Part shown: one piece after another, positions 5,162 to 12,534 of the stretch | Layout of the letters: each line of letters begins with the position of its first letter | Numbering within the stretch: the stretch's first letter is position 1 | Source: CAZSDW01 sp964605705 | Lineage (GTDB): Bacteria > Fidelibacterota > UBA2242 | Length of the DNA stretch: 13,975 nucleotides | Direction of reading: 5' to 3' | NCBI GenBank assembly: GCA_964605705.1 | Contig: CAZSDW010000069.1 | Coordinates: 1 to 13,975 of the forward strand | The notes under the pieces: generated by a model | Told to the model about the DNA's origin: nothing | The model's database searches: none | What the model saw: only the letters and a program-made list of their open reading frames with translations | Translations under genes and position numbers: made by a program

Positions 5162-7123
5162 ATGATTCAATTAGATAATATCAGCATCCGGTTTGGCGAT
5201 CAAATTTTATTTAAAGATGTTTCTCTGAACCTGACTTCCGGGAACCGCTACGGAGTCGTCGGAGCGAATGGTTCCGGTAAAACCACCCTTCTGAAGCTGA
5301 TCAATCGCGAGCAGGATCCCTCGCAGGGTGAAATCCGGATATCCTCAAATTTGACGACCGGTGTCTTAAAACAGAACCTTTATGAATATGAAGATGTGCC
5401 AATTATTGATGTTGTTTTAATGGGTCACGGGAAGCTCTGGAAATTATTGGCAGAGAAAAAACGACTCGATGCCAAAATAGATTTAAACATGGAGGAAGGC
5501 AAACGCCTTGCCGAGCTGGAGCATTTAATCTCGGATTTGGATGGTTATAATGCCGAAAGCCGGGCGGCGATTATCCTGAAAGGGCTGGGATTACGACAGC
5601 AACAGTTGCAGCAACCGATGTCGATTTTGTCCGGCGGCTACAAATTGCGGGTGCTGATTGGGCAGTGCTTGTTCAGCAATCCGGATATTCTACTGCTCGA
5701 TGAACCGAATAATCACCTCGATATTTATTCCATTGCCTGGCTGGGTGAGTACCTCAAGGAATTCAATGGAATTGTCGTGGTTGTCTCTCACGATCAGTAT
5801 TTTCTTGACCAGATATCCACCCATATTCTGGATATCGATTATGAAACCATTCGGATATATAAGGGCAATTATGAAAGCTTTTTAAGTGCCAAGCAATTGG
5901 AGGCTGAACAGAAGCAGGTGGAAGTTGAACGCCTGGAAAAAAAGCAGAAGGAACTGCAGGAGTTCTATGAAAGATTTCGGGCGAAAGCGACAAAAGCACG
6001 GCAGGCGGTCAGCCGCAAAAAACAGATGGATCGGATGGAAGACATTGTCATTACGCGATCTTCGCGGATTCATCCCTTGTTCAGATTTTCCCAAAAACGT
6101 CCCTCGGGTCAGACGGTCCTGGAGATTAGCGACTTGAACAAATCCTTCGATGATCTGCAGGTCATTAAAGGGCTTGGTTTCAATGTGAATCGGGGAGACC
6201 GGATCGCGGTTATTGGACCGAATGGCGTCGGCAAATCGACACTGATTAAAATTCTGGCTGGATTGTTACAGGCTGATGCAGGCAAAATTCAGTGGGGCTA
6301 TGAGTGTGATATCGGCTACTTTGCCCAGAATCATCGGGAACTGATTCCAAAAACAAGCTCGGTTTTTGACTGGTTATATACATTTACACCGAATGAACAG
6401 GTCACCGCGGTCAGGTCTATTCTGGGACAGGTGCTTTTTACGGCTGATGATGTTTATAAATCCACTGAAATACTGAGCGGGGGTGAGGCTGCGAGGCTGG
6501 TTTTTGCCCGCTTAATGGTGGAACAGCATAACGTTTTACTTCTGGATGAACCGACCAATCACCTGGATCTTGAAGCTATTGAGTCGCTGGAAAAAGCCCT
6601 TCTCAAATTTCCCGGCACGATAATTTTTGTCAGTCACAACCGTTATTTTCTGAATCGCCTCGCCACGGCAATTCTTGAATTGCGGTTTGATGGCTACACC
6701 TTTTATCCCGGTAATTATGACGATTTTCTTCATCGTCAACAGCAGGATTATTTAAATCGGGATGTCAATATCAGAGTAAAGTCAAAGGAAAAAAAGACCG
6801 ATAACGATTTAAATGCGACCAGTCGTCAAAATATCCAGAAGCGCAGACAACTGTCCAAAGAGCTGGCAATCCTTGAGCGAAAAATCATCAACCGGGAAGC
6901 GGCAATTGCATCGCTTGAGAACCGGATAACAGCCCTGGATGAACTTTTTAGCGGGACGGATATTTACGATCCGTCACGGCAGGCAGAATTTCAGCAAAAA
7001 TACCATGAGCAACAGGCATTGAAAATCACAATTGAAGAGCAATTGAAGCTTTGGGAAAAGGAGCACAACCAATCCGATCGGATCAATGCCCGGATTAAGG
7101 AAATTGATTCGCAGAATTCCTGA
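5162..7123 (+). CDS. ABC-F family ribosome-associated ATPase
   Basis: A 653-residue soluble protein with two ABC ATPase domains and no membrane segments, which is the ABC-F layout (EttA, Uup, YdiF/YfmR, YheS). Domain 1 has Walker A 'GANGSGKT' (34-41), signature 'LSGGY' (156-160), Walker B 'ILLLDE' (176-181) and H-loop 'SHD' (209-211). A charged helical linker (about 240-300) corresponds to the P-site tRNA interaction motif. Domain 2 has 'GPNGVGKS' (352-359), 'LSGGE' (438-442), 'VLLLDE' (458-463) and 'SHN' (491-493). A lysine-rich C-terminal coiled coil (about 550-650) resembles that of Uup-like members. The first Walker B is followed by 'PNNHLD' rather than the usual 'PTNHLD'. Known members act on translating ribosomes to relieve stalled states; some give antibiotic resistance, but nothing here shows that. 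No clear ribosome binding site precedes ATG 5162. It ends 100 bases before nqrB. Confidence 0.92.
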   Translation: MIQLDNISIRFGDQILFKDVSLNLTSGNRYGVVGANGSGKTTLLKLINREQDPSQGEIRISSNLTTGVLKQNLYEYEDVPIIDVVLMGHGKLWKLLAEKKRLDAKIDLNMEEGKRLAELEHLISDLDGYNAESRAAIILKGLGLRQQQLQQPMSILSGGYKLRVLIGQCLFSNPDILLLDEPNNHLDIYSIAWLGEYLKEFNGIVVVVSHDQYFLDQISTHILDIDYETIRIYKGNYESFLSAKQLEAEQKQVEVERLEKKQKELQEFYERFRAKATKARQAVSRKKQMDRMEDIVITRSSRIHPLFRFSQKRPSGQTVLEISDLNKSFDDLQVIKGLGFNVNRGDRIAVIGPNGVGKSTLIKILAGLLQADAGKIQWGYECDIGYFAQNHRELIPKTSSVFDWLYTFTPNEQVTAVRSILGQVLFTADDVYKSTEILSGGEAARLVFARLMVEQHNVLLLDEPTNHLDLEAIESLEKALLKFPGTIIFVSHNRYFLNRLATAILELRFDGYTFYPGNYDDFLHRQQQDYLNRDVNIRVKSKEKKTDNDLNATSRQNIQKRRQLSKELAILERKIINREAAIASLENRITALDELFSGTDIYDPSRQAEFQQKYHEQQALKITIEEQLKLWEKEHNQSDRINARIKEIDSQNS

Positions 7124-7142
7124 AACTGCCCATCGGGAAATA

Positions 7143-7171
7143 TTGCATGAATCCCCGAATCTGATTATATT
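7143..7171 (+). promoter_or_regulatory. Candidate promoter for the nqr operon
   Basis: TATATT at 7166-7171 is a good -10 match, 17 bases after a weak -35 (TTGCAT, 7143-7148). Transcription would start near 7178, leaving a 45-base leader. In that leader GCCCG (7194-7198) and CGGGC (7209-7213) can pair directly upstream of the ribosome binding site. Co-transcription with the ABC-F gene is the alternative. Confidence 0.35.
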
Positions 7172-7213
7172 GCTTACACAAAGCGGTAGTACAGCCCGCC
7201 AAAAAATTCGGGC

Positions 7214-7218
7214 AGGAG
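7214..7218 (+). promoter_or_regulatory. Ribosome binding site that sets the nqrB start
   Basis: AGGAG sits five bases before a GTG at 7224. The frame is open back to an ATG at 7086 inside the ABC-F gene, but that would add 46 residues without membrane or family character, so GTG 7224 is preferred. Confidence 0.7.
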
Positions 7219-7223
7219 AGCAA

Positions 7224-8267
7224 GTGCATAAACCGGTATTCCTGAAGCAGAAAGTAATGTTAAAAGTGCTGTATGCCCTGATTCCGATTGCTCTGCTTGC
7301 GATCTATTATTTTGGATGGCGGGTACTGGCAAATGTACTGGTTTCAACGATATTTTGCTTCATGACTGAATGGATCATGGCGGCCCGGCGAAATGGAAAA
7401 ATCAGCTATGCGGTTTTTGTAACAGCCGCGTTATATGGACTTTCTTTACCACCGACAATGCCATTCTGGATGACGGCGACCGGCGCTGTAGTCGGGATAC
7501 TGTTTGCCAAGGAAGCATTTGGTGGATTCGGGAAAAATGTGTTCAACCCGGCGGTAGTTGCCAGAGCCTTTGTGTATGTCTGTTTTCCGATAGAATCGAC
7601 GTCAAAATTTGTTCCGGTATTTCGTGGATTTCCCGGCGGCTTCGCAAAATGGAGTTTTGCTGCGTTGAAAGACAGTCCGCAAATGTTGAAAACGGCAGGT
7701 TTGAAAATTACCGATGCGATATCCGCAGCAACACCGATGTGGTCCCGTCGGGACTTTGGATTTGTCACTGATTTGAAAAATTTGTTTCTGGGCAATATCG
7801 GTGAAGTTTTTTCCTACGAAGGCAGTCAGCGGGTTTTAACGGCAGGCTCAGCCGGAGAGGTTTGCGCTCTGGTGATCATCCTTTCCGCAATCTATTTAAT
7901 TTACACCAAGACCGCCCAGTGGCGCTTAATCGTTGCGACATTGACCGGGGCGGTTGTGTTGAATATAATCCTGCGACATTTTCTGGGTATTGCGGCTGTT
8001 CCGCCCATTCTGTTTACCCTGTTTTCAGGGGCAATGCTGTTCGCCGCAGTCTTCATGGTCACCGATCCGGTCAGTGCTCCGAAACTGCCGCTGTCGCAAT
8101 GGATATACGGGATTTTCATCGGGATGATGATTGTCTTTTTTCGATATAAAGCGGTTTTTGCGGGTGGCGTGGCGTTTTCGATTTTACTGGGTAATACGAT
8201 TGCCCCGTCATTGGATCTCTGGATCAAACGTTTTCAGGCAAAAAAGCCGGGGGCGGCGAAGTCATGA
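7224..8267 (+). CDS. nqrB: Na+-translocating NADH:quinone reductase subunit B (NqrB/RnfD family)
   Basis: A 347-residue multi-pass inner-membrane subunit carrying a covalent FMN and forming part of the sodium pathway. Family motifs include 'GGFGKNVFNPAVVARAFVYVCFP' (key part GKNxxNPAxxxRAF, closer to NqrB than RnfD), 'NLFLGNIG' (186-193), 'IYTKTAQWR' (226-234) and 'TDPVSAP' (280-286) near the end. The FMN attachment site is D164-A-I-S-A-A-T170, with Thr170 as predicted acceptor; the usual motif is DxxSGAT, so the Gly is Ala here. It is shorter than typical NqrB (about 410) and nearer RnfD in length, but the gene order B-C-D-E-F and an NqrF at the end support NQR. It overlaps nqrC by four bases (ATGA). 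No nqrA precedes it. Confidence 0.85.
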   Translation: MHKPVFLKQKVMLKVLYALIPIALLAIYYFGWRVLANVLVSTIFCFMTEWIMAARRNGKISYAVFVTAALYGLSLPPTMPFWMTATGAVVGILFAKEAFGGFGKNVFNPAVVARAFVYVCFPIESTSKFVPVFRGFPGGFAKWSFAALKDSPQMLKTAGLKITDAISAATPMWSRRDFGFVTDLKNLFLGNIGEVFSYEGSQRVLTAGSAGEVCALVIILSAIYLIYTKTAQWRLIVATLTGAVVLNIILRHFLGIAAVPPILFTLFSGAMLFAAVFMVTDPVSAPKLPLSQWIYGIFIGMMIVFFRYKAVFAGGVAFSILLGNTIAPSLDLWIKRFQAKKPGAAKS

Positions 8268-8911
8268 ACCGAAACTCTGCGCTCTACACCTGTATCTTTA
8301 TCATCCTGATCTGCATTGTTTTTGGCGTGGCTATTTCACTGGTACATTATTCCACACTGGATACGCTGGCGAAAAATGAGGTGCTGAATCGTAATCGAAT
8401 CATCTGCAAAGCGTTTCTGCTCGATGTTAATGGTGATTCACCGGCTGCCTATCAGGAGGCAATCGATCAAAATATTGAAACGGAAAAAATAGAACACGAT
8501 AGTGATAAATTCGACCTATTCATTGAAAATCCGGATACTGCCCGGAATATTGGTTTTATCTTTTCCGGGATGGGATTCTGGGACCGGATTGAGGGAATTA
8601 TCGTGCTGACTTCCGATTTAAGCAAAATCGTCAATATTCAATTTCTGGATCAGAAAGAGACTCCCGGATTGGGTGCCCGAATTACCGAACAGTGGTTCAC
8701 CGATCAATTTAAAGGACTGGAGATTGACTGGGAGGGGAGACCGGATCAGCGAATCATCATTGGGACCAGCCCAAAGCCGAATGCGCCAAATCGGGTCGAT
8801 GCAATCACCGGTGCGACGCAAACATCGCTGGCATTGGATAAACTTCTGAACATTGACCTGAACCGGTTTCGGGCAGCGTATTCGCAAAGCCAATTAAAAG
8901 GCGGGATGTGA
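8264..8911 (+). CDS. nqrC: Na+-translocating NADH:quinone reductase subunit C (NqrC/RnfG family)
   Basis: A 215-residue protein with one N-terminal membrane helix (about 8-28) and a periplasmic FMN_bind domain. Signatures are 'GFWDRIEGIIVLTSDLSKIVNIQFLDQ' beginning near 104, 'KETPGLGARI' (131-140) followed by 'QWFTDQF', and the covalent flavin site D179-A-I-T-G-A-T185-Q-T-S, where Thr185 should carry FMN through a phosphoester bond. That attachment requires ApbE, which is not encoded in the window. NqrC relays electrons between the NqrD/E iron-sulfur centre and NqrB. The start codon overlaps the nqrB stop, so translation is probably coupled. Length is a little below the usual 250 or so of proteobacterial NqrC. 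Confidence 0.9.
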   Translation: MNRNSALYTCIFIILICIVFGVAISLVHYSTLDTLAKNEVLNRNRIICKAFLLDVNGDSPAAYQEAIDQNIETEKIEHDSDKFDLFIENPDTARNIGFIFSGMGFWDRIEGIIVLTSDLSKIVNIQFLDQKETPGLGARITEQWFTDQFKGLEIDWEGRPDQRIIIGTSPKPNAPNRVDAITGATQTSLALDKLLNIDLNRFRAAYSQSQLKGGM

Positions 8912-8913
8912 CC

Positions 8914-9525
8914 ATGGCAGATCATCCCAAACAGATATTTATCAAGGGGCTCTGGGAAGAGAATCCCGTTTTTCGACAGGTTCTGGGGGTTTGCTCGACG
9001 TTGGCGGTGACCAATCTGCTGGCGAATACCCTGTTTATGTGTTTCGGGGTTATGTTCACGACGGCATTGTCGAGTTTTACGATTTCGATTTTGCGCAATT
9101 ATATTCCGCGCCGCATCCGGATGATTGTTCAGGTGCTGATCATCGCCAGTTATGTGATGATGGTTGACATTATTATAAAAGCTCTGAATCCGGATATCCA
9201 CCGCTTTATCGGTCCTTATGTTGGCTTGATCATCACCAATTGCATCATCATGGGCAGAGCGGAAGCCTTCGCCAGCCAGAACCGACCGTTGCCATCCTTT
9301 CTGGATGGGATTGCTTCGGGCTTGGGGTACTCCTTGATTCTGGTGGCGATAGCGATTATTCGTGAACCTCTGGGATTCGGGACAATTCTGGGATATGCCC
9401 TGCCTGCCCGGGATATCTGGTGGCATCAGTGGACGATTATGGTTATGCCGCCCGGCGCCTTTTTTATGCTGGCAATTGCCACCTGGATTGGACGAAACCT
9501 GTCGCCGGTAAAGGGTAAAAAGTGA
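8914..9525 (+). CDS. nqrD: Na+-translocating NADH:quinone reductase subunit D (NqrD/RnfE family)
   Basis: A 203-residue integral membrane protein of about six helices. The motifs 'QVLGVCSTLAVTN' (22-34) and 'GLIITNCIIMGRAEAFA' (104-120) are diagnostic. Cys27 and Cys110 correspond to the two NqrD cysteines that, together with two in NqrE, hold the intramembrane [2Fe-2S] centre in Vibrio NQR. The start is taken at ATG 8914, with AGGCGGG eight bases upstream. A GTG at 8908, overlapping the nqrC stop, is possible but only two bases from that site. The next gene follows after 13 bases. Confidence 0.92.
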   Translation: MADHPKQIFIKGLWEENPVFRQVLGVCSTLAVTNLLANTLFMCFGVMFTTALSSFTISILRNYIPRRIRMIVQVLIIASYVMMVDIIIKALNPDIHRFIGPYVGLIITNCIIMGRAEAFASQNRPLPSFLDGIASGLGYSLILVAIAIIREPLGFGTILGYALPARDIWWHQWTIMVMPPGAFFMLAIATWIGRNLSPVKGKK

Positions 9526-9538
9526 GGGCTTTTTAAGT

Positions 9539-10147
9539 ATGTCAGCATTACAGGATATGGGTTTTTTTATGTCGATAGTGGTGATTTTTATCTCGGCGGC
9601 ATTCACCGACAATATTTTGCTGGCGCGGTTCCTGGGAATGTGTTCATGCCTGGGAGTATCCAAAAAAGTCGATACCAGCCTGGGGCTGGGCGCTGCCGTG
9701 GTTTTTGTAACAGCTTCGACTGCCGCACTGAATTACCTGGTTTATCAATTTATCCTGGTACCGCTGGGTCTTGAGTTTCTGCGTCTGATGACCTTTATCA
9801 TTGTCATTGCCGCCTTCGTCCAGCTGGTGGAAATGGTGGTTGAGCGTTATTCTCCGGCGCTGTACAATGCCCTGGGGATTTTTCTGCCATTAATTACCGT
9901 CAATTGCGCCATCCTGGGAATTTCCCTGTTCATGCTGAATAAACCATACGGTTTCTGGCAGACTTTTGCATTTGGGTTGGGCGGTGGATTCGGTTGGTTT
10001 CTGGCGATTACGCTGATTGGCGGCATTCGGGAAAAAATCCGGGAAGAGTCACTGCCGAATGGACTGGCAGGTCCGGGAATTACATTGATTATCATTGGCA
10101 TTATGTCGCTGGCATTTATCGGTTTTTCCGGAATGATTAAAATCTGA
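9539..10147 (+). CDS. nqrE: Na+-translocating NADH:quinone reductase subunit E (NqrE/RnfA family)
   Basis: A 202-residue integral membrane protein with about six helices, the inverted-topology partner of NqrD. 'FLGMCSCLGVSKKVDTSLGLG' at 31-51 has the FLGMC and SKKV signature of NqrE (RnfA usually has FLGLCPF), and 'LITVNCAILGISLFM' at 118-132 carries the second key cysteine. Cys35 and Cys123 are the expected iron-sulfur ligands; the extra Cys37 is not usual in the well-studied proteins. The ribosome binding site is weak. Seven bases separate its stop from nqrF. Confidence 0.92.
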   Translation: MSALQDMGFFMSIVVIFISAAFTDNILLARFLGMCSCLGVSKKVDTSLGLGAAVVFVTASTAALNYLVYQFILVPLGLEFLRLMTFIIVIAAFVQLVEMVVERYSPALYNALGIFLPLITVNCAILGISLFMLNKPYGFWQTFAFGLGGGFGWFLAITLIGGIREKIREESLPNGLAGPGITLIIIGIMSLAFIGFSGMIKI

Positions 10148-10154
10148 TATATTT

Positions 10155-11270
10155 ATGGACAATGAATTACTAAATGCGGTGTTGATCGCGACCGGATTTC
10201 TGACGATAACCGGACTGATTCTAACCATCTTGCTGGTATTGGCTGAAAAACGAATTTTAAATTACGGTACCTGTCATATTTCGATCAACGACGGCGAAAA
10301 GGAGTTGGCGGTTGCGGGGGGAGCATCACTCCTGGCTTCATTGGCTGAAAATGATATTTTCGTTCCTTCAGCCTGTGGCGGGCGGGGCAGCTGTGCGTAC
10401 TGTAAGTTGAAAGTCCTTGAAGGCGGCGGCAGTACCGGACCGGTGGAGGAACCTTATCTGTCCGATTCTGAACGTAACGATCATGTCAGACTTGCCTGCC
10501 AGGTCAAAGTCCGCAATGATTTGAAAATCGAAATTCCCGGGGAACTGTTTTCCGTCAAGCGATTTACCGGGATTGTCGAACATAAGCAAGAACTCACCTA
10601 TGATATTCTTGAATTACGGATCAAGCTGCGTGAACCGAATTCCATTAATTTTGTTGCCGGGCAATACATCCAGCTGGAATCGGAAGAGTACAAGGGGCGC
10701 GACTCGGTGATGCGGGCATATTCGATAGCATCGGTGCCTTCGGAAAATCACGCCGTGGAGTTGGATATTCGGTTGGTGCCGGACGGAATCTGCACGACCT
10801 GGGTGTTCGATCACCTGCAAGAAAAACAGGAGATTCGTTTTTCCGGTCCCTACGGTAAGTTTCAGCTGACGGATTCAGAGGTGCCGATCATTTGTATCGC
10901 CGGGGGTAGCGGCATGGCGCCAATCCGGAGCATTTTGCAGGATATGCAGGAAAAAGGTATTCAACGCGCAGCCAGTTATTTTTTTGGCGCCCGGACTCAA
11001 AAAGACCTCTTTTATACCAAGGAGCTGGAGCAGTTGGAAAAGGATTTAGCCTCTTTCAAATTCATCCCGGCGCTCTCTGCCGAACCCGAAGATTCGGACT
11101 GGCAGGGAGAACGGGGAATGATTACGGAAGTGGTTGCCAGATATTTCCCGGATTGCTCAAAACATGAAGCGTATCTATGCGGCTCTCCGGGAATGGTCAA
11201 TGCCTGCGTGGATTTTCTGTCCGGAGCTGGAATGGCTGAAAGTAAAATTTTCTATGACAAATTTGCTTAG
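10155..11270 (+). CDS. nqrF: Na+-translocating NADH:quinone reductase subunit F (NqrF), NADH-oxidising
   Basis: The 371-residue electron-entry subunit. An N-terminal membrane helix (about 7-30) anchors it. A plant-type ferredoxin domain follows with ligands Cys74, Cys80, Cys83 and Cys115 (CX5CX2C...C), in 'ACGGRGSCAYCK'. Then comes a ferredoxin-reductase module with the FAD motif 'RAYSIAS' (187-193), the NAD(P)-binding 'CIAGGSGMAPIRSI' (247-260), 'GARTQKDLFY' (278-287) and the terminal 'FYDKFA'. It oxidises NADH on the cytoplasmic face. NqrF is specific to NQR rather than RNF, which uses RnfB/RnfC, so it fixes the identity of the operon. It is slightly shorter than the Vibrio protein (408). 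No ribosome binding site is visible, and translation may be coupled to nqrE. Confidence 0.95.
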   Translation: MDNELLNAVLIATGFLTITGLILTILLVLAEKRILNYGTCHISINDGEKELAVAGGASLLASLAENDIFVPSACGGRGSCAYCKLKVLEGGGSTGPVEEPYLSDSERNDHVRLACQVKVRNDLKIEIPGELFSVKRFTGIVEHKQELTYDILELRIKLREPNSINFVAGQYIQLESEEYKGRDSVMRAYSIASVPSENHAVELDIRLVPDGICTTWVFDHLQEKQEIRFSGPYGKFQLTDSEVPIICIAGGSGMAPIRSILQDMQEKGIQRAASYFFGARTQKDLFYTKELEQLEKDLASFKFIPALSAEPEDSDWQGERGMITEVVARYFPDCSKHEAYLCGSPGMVNACVDFLSGAGMAESKIFYDKFA

Positions 11271-11281
11271 AGGAAAACTGA

Positions 11282-11746
11282 ATGAAAGAATCACCCGAAG
11301 TTAAATCGTTAAACACGAACTTACACGCTTCAAAATTTTCCGGCGATGGATTTCTCGGCAGTGATCAACGCCCGATCAATGAGATAATTTCTGCTGATAT
11401 GCACCAATTGGAAGATATTGGCAGAACCATTGACGAAGTCGTTGAATTATTGGAAAAAGCCTATCAAAAAATCCGATTGGCGCTGGGCAATGAAATTGAG
11501 CTGGGACCGGACATCTCCGGTAAATTTTATGAGTCCATGGGACGAATACCTTCGCCATTTCCCGGTGATGGTGTTTTTGAAAAAGGCGAGGCGGTTATTT
11601 CTCAAAAGTCCGATGATGGCTCCGGCGAATCCATTGTTCTGACCGAGCTTGGCATTCATCTGATCGAGAAATACCATTTTTTTCAGGGAATGGGCAGTCG
11701 CTATCGGATTGAACCGGTGGCGGTTTTTCGATTGCTGAGTCAATAG
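11282..11746 (+). CDS. Conserved protein of unknown function next to nqrF
   Basis: A 154-residue soluble, acidic protein with no signal peptide, no membrane helix and no cysteine. Visible elements are an N-terminal 'NTNLHASKFSGDGFLGSDQRPINEII' stretch (key part GDGFLGxDxRP), a helical segment at about 38-68, 'GRIPSPFPGDGVFEKG', 'LTELGIHLIEKYHFFQGMGSRYRIEPV' (key parts HLI and FFxGxGSxYRIEP) near the C-terminus. From memory these blocks resemble a conserved bacterial family of unknown role; I cannot name it. AGAGGA precedes the ATG by six bases, and only 11 bases separate it from nqrF, so it is probably the last gene of the nqr transcript. A role in NQR assembly is only a guess from position. 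Confidence 0.75.
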   Translation: MKESPEVKSLNTNLHASKFSGDGFLGSDQRPINEIISADMHQLEDIGRTIDEVVELLEKAYQKIRLALGNEIELGPDISGKFYESMGRIPSPFPGDGVFEKGEAVISQKSDDGSGESIVLTELGIHLIEKYHFFQGMGSRYRIEPVAVFRLLSQ

Positions 11747-11783
11747 CAAATTTTAAATCAATTTTTTGTACATGGTATTATTT

Positions 11784-12431
11784 ATGAAGTTCTGTAAAAA
11801 TCTGGTTTGGATTGTCATACTGCTGTTCTGCTTTTCTCCCGAAGTGATAAATGCCTCGGAATTGGATACGAAAAGTGAGATTAAATTCGGTATTGCCGGT
11901 GGAGTTGTAATGTCCCAATTGTGGGGTATTCAGGCTAGTTCGGACAGCTGGAAACCGGGTGTCTGGCTGGGGGGATTTTGCCTGATGCCAATTGCAGAAA
12001 ATTTTCTGTTTCGCCCGGAAATCAATTTCAATATGCGTGGCTATCGCCATCTTTATGAGAATGAATCTGATCCGAATGGTGCTGAAAATAAAGCAATTCT
12101 CGATTTGCATTATATTGATTTCCCGATGTTGTTTCAATTTTCCATTGAGGTGAATGAAACCCTGACACCGGATGTGGTTTTCGGACCCTATCTGGGCTTG
12201 AATACAGCAGCTTATTCAAAAAATAAGATCGGTGATTCAGCGGTCACTGAGGAGCTGGAAAGCATTCGAAAGTTTGACCTTGGTGTGATTGCCGGCGGGC
12301 GCTTGCATTATGCGGGAAATTTTTACCTGAATCTGCGGGGCGGCGCCGGGATTATTCCGATTATCAATAAAAAGAATCCGCCCAAAAAGTATAATTTGTG
12401 GATCATTGCCGGCGTGCAGTACTGTTTCTGA
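11784..12431 (+). CDS. Outer-membrane beta-barrel protein (PorT-like / OMP_b-brl_2 type)
   Basis: A 215-residue secreted protein. A signal peptide (Lys-Phe-Cys-Lys, then a hydrophobic core 'LVWIVILLFCFSP') ends near 'INASELD'. The rest alternates polar and hydrophobic residues as in an eight-stranded barrel: 'KFGIAGGVVMSQLWG', 'PGVWLGGFCLMPI', 'FLFRPEINFNMRGYR', 'LHYIDFPMLFQFSI', 'DVVFGPYLGLNTAAYS', 'FDLGVIAGGRLHY', 'FYLNLRGGAGIIPI', 'NLWIIAGVQYCF'. The 'HYIDFPMLFQ' strand is characteristic of PorT-like barrels, and the terminal Phe fits a BAM recognition signal. An upstream ATG (11772) and a TTG (11766) are in frame, but ATG 11784 gives a normal signal peptide. No ribosome binding site is seen. 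Function is unknown. Confidence 0.8.
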   Translation: MKFCKNLVWIVILLFCFSPEVINASELDTKSEIKFGIAGGVVMSQLWGIQASSDSWKPGVWLGGFCLMPIAENFLFRPEINFNMRGYRHLYENESDPNGAENKAILDLHYIDFPMLFQFSIEVNETLTPDVVFGPYLGLNTAAYSKNKIGDSAVTEELESIRKFDLGVIAGGRLHYAGNFYLNLRGGAGIIPIINKKNPPKKYNLWIIAGVQYCF

Positions 12432-12452
12432 ATTTCCTGTTGTTTTGGACAG

Positions 12453-12481
12453 TTGAAAAAAAACTTAGAGCGTTTTAAATT
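12453..12481 (+). promoter_or_regulatory. Candidate promoter of the lipoprotein gene
   Basis: TTGAAA (12453-12458), a 17-base spacer and TAAATT (12476-12481) lie 53 bases before the lipoprotein start. The -35 matches five of six positions and the -10 four of six. The area is AT-rich, so this is moderate evidence. Confidence 0.35.
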
Positions 12482-12534
12482 AAAAATGATGGTATTTTTA
12501 TTTAATGATTATTAAGTAGGAATCTGGAGGAGAG

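Noticed and set aside
5882..6137. Open frames on both strands within the ABC-F gene
   Set aside because: They lie in the charged linker region of a clearly coding gene and have compositions typical of out-of-frame reading.
5162..7123. ABC-F gene as an antibiotic-resistance determinant
   Set aside because: Domain layout alone does not separate housekeeping ABC-F proteins from resistance types, and no resistance-type leader peptide is evident upstream.
7086..7223. N-terminal extension of NqrB starting inside the ABC-F gene
   Set aside because: The added 46 residues have no membrane or family character, and a GTG with a well-placed AGGAG at 7224 gives a normal start.
8746..9663. Long minus-strand open frame of 305 codons opposite nqrC-nqrE
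   Set aside because: It is antisense to three well-supported nqr genes, is rich in His, Arg and Asn as expected from reading the opposite strand, and has no ribosome binding site or family motif.
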